Both the position numbers and the translations under genes were made by a program. Shown piece by piece: positions 42,363-52,130 of a DNA stretch of 64,000 nt; positions within the stretch are counted from its first letter, which is position 1; the number at the start of each line of letters is the position of its first letter. Source of the stretch: CAYSAQ01 sp964429235 (GTDB taxonomy: Bacteria > Margulisbacteria > Riflemargulisbacteria > GWF2-35-9 > DYQY01); assembly GCA_964429235.1 (NCBI GenBank), contig CAYSAQ010000006.1:1-64000 (forward strand), in the 5' to 3' direction. The notes beneath the pieces were generated by a model. The model saw nothing but the letters and a program-made list of their open reading frames with translations, made no database searches and had not been told where the DNA came from.

Positions 42363-43085
42363 CTACACTCCCAAAAGAATTAATTTAAAAGAAAGGTAAA
42401 TAAGCACAAACAATACTAAACTAAAGTTCTCAATAAAAAAACGTCTTGCATCATAAACTAATCTTATTCTTAAAACCTGCCTAATAATTAACAACCCAAT
42501 TATTCCTACATAAAAATATTTACCTATCAGTAGCAAAAATATAATTATTCTAACTAACATTGAAAAATAATTATGCTTTAGATAGTTAACTTCAAGATCA
42601 ACAGTTCTATCATAATAATATAAAATTACAGAAATGCCATATGCCACATAAACAGAAAAACAGGCCTGTAATACAAAAAACAATACATTGATACCGCTTA
42701 TACCTAAAAAACTCCCTATCAAGGAAAACAGAATAGTAGACGAGGCCATCTCCTTAAAGAAAAACAAACTAGTTGCCAGAACAAACACATGCAAACTTTG
42801 ATCTAAAAAGAAATGCGATAATTCTTTTTGAATAATGTTACGTTGAAAAAAAAGTTTAATCTTATCTATAAAATAATGGCTAACTGACACCGCTATAAGC
42901 CAAAACAAAAATCCTATATTTAATGTAAACGGAAAACATAATAAAACTGACAGAAAAAAGAAAATCAAAACATGCATAAAAATACCTAAGCCAGATTTTG
43001 TTTTTAATTTATAAATATAATTAGTTTGCAAAACAAAATCAGACAAAACATGAGCCAATAATAAGCATGAAAATATCTCTAACAT
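42363..43085 (-). CDS. DUF3307-like membrane protein
   Basis: The 240-residue protein has about six or seven membrane segments. The start, LLLAHVLSDFVLQTNYIYKLK, and the later HYFIDKIKLFFQ near residue 90 and FLDQSLHVFVL near residue 112 match the DUF3307 pattern of His/Asp residues in and near membrane helices. The function is unknown. It lies 11 bases after the giant Ig protein and in front of DJ-1, on one operon. Confidence 0.75.
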   Translation of the reverse strand: MLEIFSCLLLAHVLSDFVLQTNYIYKLKTKSGLGIFMHVLIFFFLSVLLCFPFTLNIGFLFWLIAVSVSHYFIDKIKLFFQRNIIQKELSHFFLDQSLHVFVLATSLFFFKEMASSTILFSLIGSFLGISGINVLFFVLQACFSVYVAYGISVILYYYDRTVDLEVNYLKHNYFSMLVRIIIFLLLIGKYFYVGIIGLLIIRQVLRIRLVYDARRFFIENFSLVLFVLIYLSFKLILLGV

Positions 43086-43096
43086 TTTAACTCCTT

Positions 43097-46000
43097 TTAC
43101 TTAATCTTAAATTCAAAATCAATATACTGATCTGGAGCAAAAAGCCTTCTAGCTCTAACAGCATAACTGCCTCTTACCAAATCTCCAGATATAACTATGC
43201 TTGCTATGCCTTGCCTATTTGTTGCAGTGCGTCTAAAGAAGTCAAGAACTGCTCCTAATGGTTTTTCTGTTACTTCCCATAAAACATAATCTCCAACTAT
43301 TTTCTTGGGTAATTTATTATTAACTACTTCAAAAGAAATAGGAACGGAAATAGCTTTTTCACCAAGTACGTACTCAGAATATTCGCTAATTGGTCTTAAG
43401 ATATAATCTCCGTCAAAAACGCGAATACTATAGGATAATGTACTATCCAATAAATATGACTCTACAACAACTCTATACTCTCCTGGATCCTGAAATAAAT
43501 AGTCTAAAATTACGGGCTCTCCGATTGCTACTGGCGAATTTTGACTATCAACTAAACCTTTATCATTATAAATAGAAAACTGAACATCAATCTCATTCAC
43601 ACCTTCCTCCATCTCTGCTACTGGTTTTATGATAAACGAAAAGAACCCAATACCATTCTTAGAAAAAGCTCTTCTTGTAGAATCTTTATGAGAGATACTA
43701 TAAGTTTCCGCTTTATCAGTAACAAGCATTAAGGTAACAGAATCTTTGATCCACGGAACCATTCTATTTCGAGGAGAAGAAAAAACAATCTTTTCTTGTA
43801 ATTCCACATCATTTGGAGTCAGCATAACTTCTATAAACTTCTTTGACGGTATTGCATATTCCACAACATCTCTTTTGCCAAATTTATATTTTACTAAGAC
43901 CACGCTATCCTTATTATTAAAGACCTTTATTTTTTGAGGCTTTTGCCCTACAAATAACTTTAAATCTTTTGAAATATTTAGTTGCATAGACCCATCCATA
44001 AGAACAATCTCATAAGATTCTAAAGATGTTTCATCCTCTAATAATTCAATATAATCAGCCTTATCTTTAATCATCGGCATGCCTAAAAAGTTCAGACTAA
44101 CATCTTTATTTAACTCTTTAACAATATCTACATTAAATAATAATGAAGACCTTGAGCTAGGTTCTATAACTTTAACTACAAAACGTCTCGCATATCCTCT
44201 ATTCACCTCTGGCAAATATGTTTTACCCTCTTCATCGGTTTTAGTTGCACGTTGATATGTGACATCTTTAATAACATCATAAATCTCCCACTCAACCTTT
44301 TTTCCAACTACTGGCACGTTATACCTATCTATAAGAGTAACTTCACACAACAAAGAATTATCTCCAATTAAGATTGTCTGCTTTTCCGCCTGTGCTGATT
44401 CAAATTTCAAAAGGTTATCTTCTTTTTCTTTACTTGCATCAGATTTTGTCCTTATCTCTTCACTATCAACCTGTAAATCGAACACAACTCTTTGCTTCTC
44501 CTGAAATTGCGGATAAACGACTATCTGATATTTTCCAACCTTTATTGGAGCACGGAACTTCTGTTTTGCAATACCATTCTCATCACAATTACTAATATAT
44601 TCAATAACTAAACTATCGACATCTCCATCGATTGAGAACATCCTAAATACAATTGGTATATCTTGCAAAGCGTTACCATCCATATCCAGAGCTTTTACAA
44701 CATAAAAATCAGAAATATCATCACCAATAACAGTTTGCTGGTTATCTCCTGCTATTTTCTTAATATCTTCAACTGATAATCCAATAACCTTTATATAAAA
44801 AGAAGCGTGCACCCATTTACCTTCTTGCTTGTAATAAGCCATTATCTCTCTAACGCCTGGATTTTCATCTATTTGGAAATTAAATGTTGAAACTCCATAT
44901 TTATTCGTATTTAATGTTCTAGTATATTGTCTTCGCTCTCCTCTAACCATTACAAAATATGACCATCTAACCTGTTCATCTGAAACTGGGTTATCATATC
45001 TATCAATCAACTTCAAAGTAAAATCATCTTTAAAATAGGAATTTGGCTCTACTTTCTGATTATTACCAGAAACAACAACTGATTTGTAAACTTCTTCAGG
45101 CAAAACAGTAACAACTAAATCCTTACGAACTGTTGGATCCTCCTCTGAGTATATCCCTAAACTATATACACCCGATTGTTCAGGCATATGAATATCAAAA
45201 GCAGCCACTCCGTCTTCAAGCGTAAAAGCATCTGAACCTACAGAAGAACTTACACTTCCTTCTTTATACAAATCTACGCTTAACTTGGCCTTTTCGACAA
45301 AATTACCAAAACGATCCAAGACTTTTGTTCTAAAAATACCCTTATACATTCTGCCAGCAACATAATCCTTATCCGTATCAGATGAACTTAGTAATATTAA
45401 TCCATTTATACCAGACTCATATGCTTCAAATTTATAGAACTCTTTAACAGAATAATCTTTATCAGAAACATAGACATAATAAGATCCTTTTCTCTCTGGA
45501 GTCTCAAACGGTAATTTGGTAAGCCCTGTCTCGTTTATTTCTATAATTTTGTTAAAATCGTGACGCAGCACCTTCTTCGAAGAATTCACATTGTACACAA
45601 ATTTACCCTTAGTAATTAAGTTGTCATGTTTATCATACATCTGTGCGCCTAAATTGCTTATTTCTCTAAACACAGGGAAACGAGCCTTAACATTAGACAC
45701 CAATCTTATTCTTGAAGGAACATCTGGGGCTGCGTTGATAACAATATCTTTTTCCAAAGTATTAATCTTAGCAGTATAAACATAGTTTCCTTTTAGCTTG
45801 CCTAACGTAGGGTTAAATTCAGCCATGCCTTGTTTATTAGTTTTTAATTGATATATCTGTTCTAGTTTGTTATCAGCATTCGCACCGAGTGGAGCTTTCT
45901 TTAACCTAATTGATAAAAAGATATCCGTTACTGGCGATGCATTATTATCTGCTACAAATACTTGAATTGCCTTACTTAGTTTATTACCAACAATGCCTTC

Positions 46001-48547
46001 TATATAATCTGGAATTACTATATTAGAAATCTCTTCAGGTATTACATTTATTTTCACCCAGGTTATTCTAGGCTTACCCTCAACATAATATTTTCCTTTT
46101 AAGTTAATGACATCGTTCTGATCACTTGCTAAGAAATTAAATGTAACAATTCCCTCTTCATTAGTAATCAGGTTATAGTTCTGCAAATACTGAACTCCAC
46201 GTTTATAAACTATATACTCAATGCTAACTTTCTCTCCTGCTTTCACATCTCCATACTGATCTTTTAGATTAAACTCAATCGGATCAGCCAGCATTTGACT
46301 AGTAAATACGTTCACTATCGGATTGGTCTTCAAGTACAACTTATAGTAGCTTGGCTGTTTAGGATAAAGCTTAAATGCTTGCTGAACTTTACCAACCTCT
46401 GCTATTACATAGTTTTCTTTGCTTTTTGTTTCTCCAGCTTTAACAACCATAGTTGCAAAACCATCATAATCAGTTACGTCATCATAATCACCAAAACTTA
46501 AACTTTTAGATTTTCTCCACTTAACTCGTACATCTGGTATTGGATTACCTCTATCATCTTTAACTTTTATTCTTAGTGGGTTGGAATTCTTACCCCACTC
46601 TACTGTCTGTTTGTCTCCGGATTCAATTGACATTTTAGCTGCATTACCAGGCATTACTAAAACAACAAAAGCCACCTCATAATCTGGCAATTTAGGAGAA
46701 GACGCTATGATCTGAAAATCACCAACAATCTCTGGTGTTCTAAACTCTACCTCTGCACGTCCACTTTTATCAGTTCTTGCACTCTTAAATTGCAATTCTT
46801 CAAAATCTCCTGTTTGAAAAGAATATTCAATAGGAACATGAGGACAAGGGTTCCCTTTATCATCAATAACTCTTACTCTGAAAGGTTTTTTTAATGGGAT
46901 GCCTACAATTGCCTCTATTTCCTCTTCGCTCTCTGCTAGTAATTCGTATGGTTCAGTAGACTCGCTCTGAACAGTATAGACAAAACGTCCTTTCCCTTTC
47001 TGGTTCTTTGCAATAATCAATGCTCTTCCGGAGCTATCGCTCATTCTATAATCGAAATTAGCTCTTCCTTTTTCATCAGACTCAACTTCTGCAAATTTAA
47101 AAGGTTCTTCTTTTGCATCTATATCTTGTTCCATTAAATCAACAATCGCACCAGGAACAGCGTTTTTATAGGAATCATAAACTCTTACTTTAAAAGCCTT
47201 TCTAACAAGTTTTCCAGCTTCTGCAAATAACATTGGTCTATTAGTAAAATCTTCAATGATTGAAGGCTCTGCCGCTTCTGTCATAAAATCATAAATAAAT
47301 TCTTTGCCTTTAATCTTAAACTTTAATTCATGGTCACTTACTTTATGCCCGAACCTAAGCTTAACCTTTATATTTCCACTATTATTAGTGAAAACCGTCA
47401 TTGGCGAAAGTAATAAACTATTATTCTTTGCTTTAGATGAGAAATATACCTTCACGCGTTCCTTAGCTAACACCTCTCCCAGCCCATTAAAAAAGCTAAA
47501 TTCAACATCTCCAAGCTCTACTCCTACTGTATATATCTTTGAAGCTAGGTTATTTTTAACAACAACTTCATCTCTCTTTTTTTCTTCTAACCTTCCAGCT
47601 ACTACTAGGTTATAAGCTGATTGCTTTGCTCCTCTAAACACATCAGCAATACCACTATGGAAACCACCAACTAAACTATTAGTATTCCCGCTTATGTCTC
47701 TAAAGAAAACAAACACATAATTGTTCTTAAATATAGAAAATGCATGATTTATTACATTTTCGGATCTATTAACCATTACACTACCTACAAATTTTGTTGC
47801 TTGTAATGCTGACTTATCCCCTTTATATAAAGAATTAGAGACAACATCCCATCCCCTGCCAAAAAACTTACCAGCAACATTTAAACCACTCCAGCTAACT
47901 CGCAAAAATGCTTTTGTAACATTAAATACATATTTATTAAGTTCCATAAAAAAGTTCCAGCTAACCTTAGAGTACCTGACAGTTCCTCCAAACAAACCAC
48001 TAAAAAACTTACCATAAGAAAGTTTTGCTGATTCTGTTTCATAATTCATATCTATTACTAGATTTTCAACAGAAATCATATCACCTTTCTTACTAGAGAA
48101 AACATATTCTGTATCTATTTTATTTTCAAAAAAGGATAATTTGTTTTTATTAACCGTCATCGTAGGGTTAACCACCGATGTCTCACAAGACAAATCTACA
48201 AGTTGTTTATCTAATAATGCTGCCTGAGGGAACCGTAAATTAAGATCTATAAAATTATCTTGTTTGTCTCTAATGAACAATCTATATAGTTTATTCTTTT
48301 TATAATCAATATTTACTGAACGAAAAACATCATCTTGTTTCTGCCATGCAACATCTTTATCATTAACAACTACTTGATCTAAAGCAAACTCATCACCTAT
48401 AAGAAAGAAGTAGTGATTCTTTGTATCAACGGCTACAGAGCAACGATAGTTTTGTGTTGGGCCATAAAAAAAGAAGTAAAATAAAGGGATTGAAACTATA
48501 AATAGAAGATAAACCCCCAAAATTAGATATATAAACCGTTTTTTCAT
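43097..48547 (-). CDS. Giant multi-Ig (Big_1/invasin-like) membrane-anchored protein
   Basis: The 1816-residue protein has a single membrane anchor or uncleaved signal at about 6-28 (FIYLILGVYLLFIVSIPLFYFF). From about residue 420 on, about ten repeats of roughly 100 residues occur, each with a motif like D-x-x-GNP-x-x-x-x-x-V (for example DDKGNPCPHVPIEY near 560, DDRGNPIPDVRVKW near 660, DRYDNPVSDEQVRW near 1180, DRYNVPVVGKKVEW near 1395). These are bacterial Ig-like, Big_1-type domains. The region before 420 is unlike them. It should project into the periplasm or outward. Its role (adhesion, sheath, gliding or envelope spacing) is unknown. Confidence 0.85.
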   Translation of the reverse strand: MKKRFIYLILGVYLLFIVSIPLFYFFFYGPTQNYRCSVAVDTKNHYFFLIGDEFALDQVVVNDKDVAWQKQDDVFRSVNIDYKKNKLYRLFIRDKQDNFIDLNLRFPQAALLDKQLVDLSCETSVVNPTMTVNKNKLSFFENKIDTEYVFSSKKGDMISVENLVIDMNYETESAKLSYGKFFSGLFGGTVRYSKVSWNFFMELNKYVFNVTKAFLRVSWSGLNVAGKFFGRGWDVVSNSLYKGDKSALQATKFVGSVMVNRSENVINHAFSIFKNNYVFVFFRDISGNTNSLVGGFHSGIADVFRGAKQSAYNLVVAGRLEEKKRDEVVVKNNLASKIYTVGVELGDVEFSFFNGLGEVLAKERVKVYFSSKAKNNSLLLSPMTVFTNNSGNIKVKLRFGHKVSDHELKFKIKGKEFIYDFMTEAAEPSIIEDFTNRPMLFAEAGKLVRKAFKVRVYDSYKNAVPGAIVDLMEQDIDAKEEPFKFAEVESDEKGRANFDYRMSDSSGRALIIAKNQKGKGRFVYTVQSESTEPYELLAESEEEIEAIVGIPLKKPFRVRVIDDKGNPCPHVPIEYSFQTGDFEELQFKSARTDKSGRAEVEFRTPEIVGDFQIIASSPKLPDYEVAFVVLVMPGNAAKMSIESGDKQTVEWGKNSNPLRIKVKDDRGNPIPDVRVKWRKSKSLSFGDYDDVTDYDGFATMVVKAGETKSKENYVIAEVGKVQQAFKLYPKQPSYYKLYLKTNPIVNVFTSQMLADPIEFNLKDQYGDVKAGEKVSIEYIVYKRGVQYLQNYNLITNEEGIVTFNFLASDQNDVINLKGKYYVEGKPRITWVKINVIPEEISNIVIPDYIEGIVGNKLSKAIQVFVADNNASPVTDIFLSIRLKKAPLGANADNKLEQIYQLKTNKQGMAEFNPTLGKLKGNYVYTAKINTLEKDIVINAAPDVPSRIRLVSNVKARFPVFREISNLGAQMYDKHDNLITKGKFVYNVNSSKKVLRHDFNKIIEINETGLTKLPFETPERKGSYYVYVSDKDYSVKEFYKFEAYESGINGLILLSSSDTDKDYVAGRMYKGIFRTKVLDRFGNFVEKAKLSVDLYKEGSVSSSVGSDAFTLEDGVAAFDIHMPEQSGVYSLGIYSEEDPTVRKDLVVTVLPEEVYKSVVVSGNNQKVEPNSYFKDDFTLKLIDRYDNPVSDEQVRWSYFVMVRGERRQYTRTLNTNKYGVSTFNFQIDENPGVREIMAYYKQEGKWVHASFYIKVIGLSVEDIKKIAGDNQQTVIGDDISDFYVVKALDMDGNALQDIPIVFRMFSIDGDVDSLVIEYISNCDENGIAKQKFRAPIKVGKYQIVVYPQFQEKQRVVFDLQVDSEEIRTKSDASKEKEDNLLKFESAQAEKQTILIGDNSLLCEVTLIDRYNVPVVGKKVEWEIYDVIKDVTYQRATKTDEEGKTYLPEVNRGYARRFVVKVIEPSSRSSLLFNVDIVKELNKDVSLNFLGMPMIKDKADYIELLEDETSLESYEIVLMDGSMQLNISKDLKLFVGQKPQKIKVFNNKDSVVLVKYKFGKRDVVEYAIPSKKFIEVMLTPNDVELQEKIVFSSPRNRMVPWIKDSVTLMLVTDKAETYSISHKDSTRRAFSKNGIGFFSFIIKPVAEMEEGVNEIDVQFSIYNDKGLVDSQNSPVAIGEPVILDYLFQDPGEYRVVVESYLLDSTLSYSIRVFDGDYILRPISEYSEYVLGEKAISVPISFEVVNNKLPKKIVGDYVLWEVTEKPLGAVLDFFRRTATNRQGIASIVISGDLVRGSYAVRARRLFAPDQYIDFEFKIK

Positions 48548-48571
48548 ACTAAATTACCTTGTTTGATTTTT

Positions 48572-48601
48572 ATTATATGCACTATTAAATTTTAATATCA
48601 A
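48572..48601 (-). promoter_or_regulatory. Promoter of the giant Ig-protein operon
   Basis: TTGATA (48596-48601) and TATAAT (48572-48577) are 18 bases apart on the minus strand. The leader is about 20 bases and has AAGG before the ATG. Confidence 0.6.
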
Positions 48602-48628
48602 AAGGCAGGATGCACAAGGGATGCAAGG

Positions 48629-48680
48629 AAAAAGATAGCTCCCTTTTCTAATGCTGTTTTGCAATAAAAAAGAGAGCTAT
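48629..48680 (-). terminator. Rho-independent terminator of the glycolytic operon
   Basis: On the minus strand, ATAGCTCTCTTTTTT pairs with AAAAGGGAGCTAT (arms at 48666-48680 and 48635-48647), followed by CTTTTTCC. It starts just after the pfp stop codon and separates this operon from the Ig operon promoter. Confidence 0.7.
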
Positions 48681-48684
48681 GCCT

Positions 48685-50367
48685 TTAATAATTAAAAATT
48701 AATGAAGAATAATTTCTATTTAGCGCCACTGTCATTGGCATCTGGTTCGCTGAAGGGCCCCATAATTGTCTAGGACCAGGCGAATTAAAAAGGTCAGAAC
48801 TAGCCCAATCATCTCTACGTGACTCAAAGAATTGGAAAGCTGGAGAATCTAATTTCACCAAAGCTTTCTCAATAACCATTTCATCATGACCATGTCTTCT
48901 CTCAATGTTAAGCAATCCAGGTAATGGAAGACCCACAACCTGTGCTTCTTTATCAAAAGAAGAAATAGCAGCGATATACCCAGTTTTGCCAGCTAGGATT
49001 AATGAGCCAGCAGTAAGTCCTAAGTTATATGTATATGCCGCATCAAAAAGAGTTGGAGCTCCACATCTTCCTTCATAACCGAAGAAATGATTGTGATGTT
49101 TAAAAGGAACATCAGAATCTAATTCTTTAACTCTTCTATTTACCATATCAATAATAAGTCTTTCTGTAGGGATTAAAGAAACCTGAAGGTTTCCATGAGA
49201 ATCTCTTTCAGCAAGTAACATATCCTCAATATAGTCTGGCAATGTTGCCATTAGCTTGGTATTGTCAGCAGAAAGTTGCTGATAAATAAAATCACGCTTC
49301 TCTTCTTTATCCTTCTTAGCCAAAATATCTCCGAACTCAGCAACTTTATCGTTAAGTTCAGCAATTAATGACTTCATTTCGGGAATAAACTCAATAACGC
49401 CTTCTGGAATAAGTACTACTCCATAATCCATGCCGTTTTTAGATCTATCCACTACTACCTTTGCGATATTATCAACTATCTGAGACAAAGACATCTCTCT
49501 GGCTTCAACCTCTTCAGAAATCAAACATACAGCTGGTTTAGTCTGCAATGCCACTTCTAAAGCAACATGAGAAGCACTTCTCCCCATAAGCTTTATAAAA
49601 TGCCAATACTTTCTTGATGATGGGGTATCTTGAAGGATATTCCCTACCATCTCAGCATATATCTTTGTTGCAGTATCAAATCCGAAAGAAATAGGAAGTA
49701 AATCACCAATTTGCAAATCACCATCAATGGTTTTAGGACATCCAATTACTTGAACTCCAGAATCAAACAAATACTCTGCTAAAATTGCAGCATTCGTATT
49801 TGAGTCATCACCACCAATTACAACTAGTGCATTAAGGTCGAACTTCTTGCAAGTTGCTTTAACTTTTGCAAACTGCTCATCAGTTTTAATTTTGGTTCTA
49901 TCACTACCAAGATAATCAAATCCACCAGTATTAACTACAGAACAGATGCTTTCATCTGTTATCTCAAAAAGATTTCCTTTTAAAAGACCTTTGGGTCCAG
50001 CTTTAATACCAAATAATGTATTTTTATCTCCTAGTATTCTATGCAAACCAACTACTACATTATGTCCACCAGAAGCAGGGCCTCCAGAAAACATAACAGC
50101 AACATTTAAGCCAGTTTTTGGTTCAGCATTAGTGCCTGAAGATTTTAAAACCATGTTTTTTGAAGCAGTAGCAGTATTTTTAAACTCAGCGTTAACCTTG
50201 ATTGTATCTTTTGTGAAAAGCTCTGTGCCTTCATTATCAAAAGTTACAGGTGCAACATCATTACCGCTTAAAAAAACCTTACAAGTTGGAATATCCATCT
50301 TTTTGATATCCTGCTCAAATAAGGAATTATGCTCTTCTGTTTCTATTAACAAATCTCTAATTGTCAT
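48685..50367 (-). CDS. pfp: PPi-dependent 6-phosphofructokinase
   Basis: The 560-residue enzyme phosphorylates fructose-6-phosphate with PPi in a reversible step. The donor-binding motif is GGDDSNTNA near residue 185, where the second Asp marks PPi rather than ATP use, and PKTIDGDLQIGDLLPISFGFDTA (near 210) has the catalytic TIDGD. MGRSASHVALEVALQ near residue 263 binds the sugar phosphate. Length matches the long, plant/spirochaete-type PFPs. It is the last gene in tpiA-fba-pfp. Confidence 0.95.
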   Translation of the reverse strand: MTIRDLLIETEEHNSLFEQDIKKMDIPTCKVFLSGNDVAPVTFDNEGTELFTKDTIKVNAEFKNTATASKNMVLKSSGTNAEPKTGLNVAVMFSGGPASGGHNVVVGLHRILGDKNTLFGIKAGPKGLLKGNLFEITDESICSVVNTGGFDYLGSDRTKIKTDEQFAKVKATCKKFDLNALVVIGGDDSNTNAAILAEYLFDSGVQVIGCPKTIDGDLQIGDLLPISFGFDTATKIYAEMVGNILQDTPSSRKYWHFIKLMGRSASHVALEVALQTKPAVCLISEEVEAREMSLSQIVDNIAKVVVDRSKNGMDYGVVLIPEGVIEFIPEMKSLIAELNDKVAEFGDILAKKDKEEKRDFIYQQLSADNTKLMATLPDYIEDMLLAERDSHGNLQVSLIPTERLIIDMVNRRVKELDSDVPFKHHNHFFGYEGRCGAPTLFDAAYTYNLGLTAGSLILAGKTGYIAAISSFDKEAQVVGLPLPGLLNIERRHGHDEMVIEKALVKLDSPAFQFFESRRDDWASSDLFNSPGPRQLWGPSANQMPMTVALNRNYSSLIFNY

Positions 50368-50379
50368 TAACTTGTCCTC

Positions 50380-51351
50380 CTATGCCTTACCAGCACTACC
50401 AAGAACATTTTCATTCTTATGCTTATAAACTTTTTTCAATGCTTCTCTAGCTGGACCAAGATATTTTCTTGGATCAAATTCAGCAGGAGTATCATTAAAT
50501 ACTTTTCTTACTGCAGCAGTCATTGCTAATCTGCCATCAGAATCGATATTAATCTTACATACTGAAGATTTAGCAGCTAATCTTAGTTGCTCTTCTGGAA
50601 TACCAATAGCATCAGCCATCTGACCACCATTATCATTAATAATCTTTACTAAATCTTGAGGAACTGAAGAAGAACCATGAAGAACAATAGGAAATCCAGG
50701 TATTTTTTCTTCTATTGCTTCAAGGATATCTAATCTAATCTTTGGGTCTTGACCAGGTTTGAATTTGAAAGCACCATGCGAAGTACCAACAGCAATAGCT
50801 AAGCTATCTACGCCTGTTTTAGCTACGAATTCTTCTACTTCTTCTGGCTGAGTATAAACGTGCTCTTCAGCTACTACGTCATCTTCTACTCCAGCTAATA
50901 CACCAAGTTCACCTTCTACTGTTACATAGTTTTCTCTTGAATGTGCATACTCTACAACTTTTTTTGTAAGTGCGATATTGTCTTCGAAAGAGTGATGTGA
51001 ACCATCAATCATTACAGAAGAGAAACCAAAATCGATACAATCTTTACATGTTTCAAAATCTGGTCCGTGATCTAAATGAAGAACTATAGGAATGTCTCCT
51101 CCAAGCTCTTTAGCGTACTCAACAGCACCTTGCGCCATATATCTTAACAATGTCTGGTTAGCATATTTTCTTGCACCAGCTGAAACCTGAAGAATAACTG
51201 GAGAATTTGTTTCAACACAAGCTTGAATAATTGCTTGCATCTGCTCCATATTGTTAAAATTGTATGCTGGTATTGCGTATCCACCATCAACTGCTTTTGC
51301 AAACATATCTTTTGAGTTTACTAATCCTAAATCTGTATAACTAATTGTCAT
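50380..51351 (-). CDS. fba: Class II fructose-bisphosphate aldolase
   Basis: The 323-residue zinc aldolase has VLHLDHGPDFETCKD near residue 87 with metal His, SVMIDGSHHSFEDNI near residue 111, AVGTSHGAFKFKPG near residue 196, and IVLHGSSSVP near residue 221 with metal His. It cleaves fructose-1,6-bisphosphate. It lies between tpiA and pfp, so three consecutive glycolytic steps are co-expressed. Confidence 0.96.
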   Translation of the reverse strand: MTISYTDLGLVNSKDMFAKAVDGGYAIPAYNFNNMEQMQAIIQACVETNSPVILQVSAGARKYANQTLLRYMAQGAVEYAKELGGDIPIVLHLDHGPDFETCKDCIDFGFSSVMIDGSHHSFEDNIALTKKVVEYAHSRENYVTVEGELGVLAGVEDDVVAEEHVYTQPEEVEEFVAKTGVDSLAIAVGTSHGAFKFKPGQDPKIRLDILEAIEEKIPGFPIVLHGSSSVPQDLVKIINDNGGQMADAIGIPEEQLRLAAKSSVCKINIDSDGRLAMTAAVRKVFNDTPAEFDPRKYLGPAREALKKVYKHKNENVLGSAGKA

Positions 51352-51365
51352 CTTATATCCTCCTA

Positions 51366-52115
51366 TTAATAATTGATTATTTCTAAAAAGCTATCCGCTT
51401 TTAATGCAGCTCCACCGATCAAAGCTCCATCAATATCAGACATTCCCATCAATTCTGTACTATTATCTGGCTTTACACTTCCACCATATAATATTGAAAT
51501 TTGCTCTGCTACTGTAGCATCAGACATAGCTACTAATAATCCACGAATGAATACGTGTACAGCATTTGCTTGATCTGGAGTAGCTGTCTTGCCTGTACCA
51601 ATAGCCCATACTGGCTCATATGCTACTACTACTTTTTTAAGATCTTCATCAGAAACACCAGCAAGACCTTCTGTAATCATTTTTTTGATTACAGATTCGT
51701 ACTTGTCAGCTTCTCTTTCTTCTAAAGTCTCTCCAACACAATAAATTGGGATTAAGTTATTTTCTAACGCTACTTTAACCTTTTTATTTAGGAAATCATT
51801 ACTTTCTTTAAAGTATTCTCTTCTTTCAGAGTGACCGATTATTGCGTATCTGCATCCTACACTCTTAAGCATAGAAGCACTTATCTCTCCTGTGTAAGCA
51901 CCTTTATCTTCAGTATATATATTCTGAGATCCAATACTTATATCTGTATCTTTAGTTATTTCATTAACTGCTGACAAGTTAGTGAATGAAGGACATACAA
52001 CTACCTCCACTTTATTCTTATTTTTAAAACTTTTCTTTAATTTTTCAACTAAAGCCACAGCCTCATCAAGATCTTTATTCATTTTCCAGTTACCTGCCAT
52101 TATCATCTTACCCAT
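51366..52115 (-). CDS. tpiA: Triosephosphate isomerase
   Basis: The 249-residue TIM-barrel enzyme has AGNWKMNKD near residue 7 with the catalytic Lys, IIGHSERREYF near residue 93 with the catalytic His, AYEPVWAIGTGKTA near residue 163 with the catalytic Glu and flexible loop, and ILYGGSVKPDN near residue 206. It follows the pyrophosphatase-like gene by 15 bases. Confidence 0.98.
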   Translation of the reverse strand: MGKMIMAGNWKMNKDLDEAVALVEKLKKSFKNKNKVEVVVCPSFTNLSAVNEITKDTDISIGSQNIYTEDKGAYTGEISASMLKSVGCRYAIIGHSERREYFKESNDFLNKKVKVALENNLIPIYCVGETLEEREADKYESVIKKMITEGLAGVSDEDLKKVVVAYEPVWAIGTGKTATPDQANAVHVFIRGLLVAMSDATVAEQISILYGGSVKPDNSTELMGMSDIDGALIGGAALKADSFLEIINY

Positions 52116-52130
52116 TAATCTATCTCCCTT

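Noticed and set aside
49946..50428. 160-codon open frame antisense to pfp
   Set aside because: It lies fully opposite a well-supported gene, has no recognisable motif and no Shine-Dalgarno sequence.
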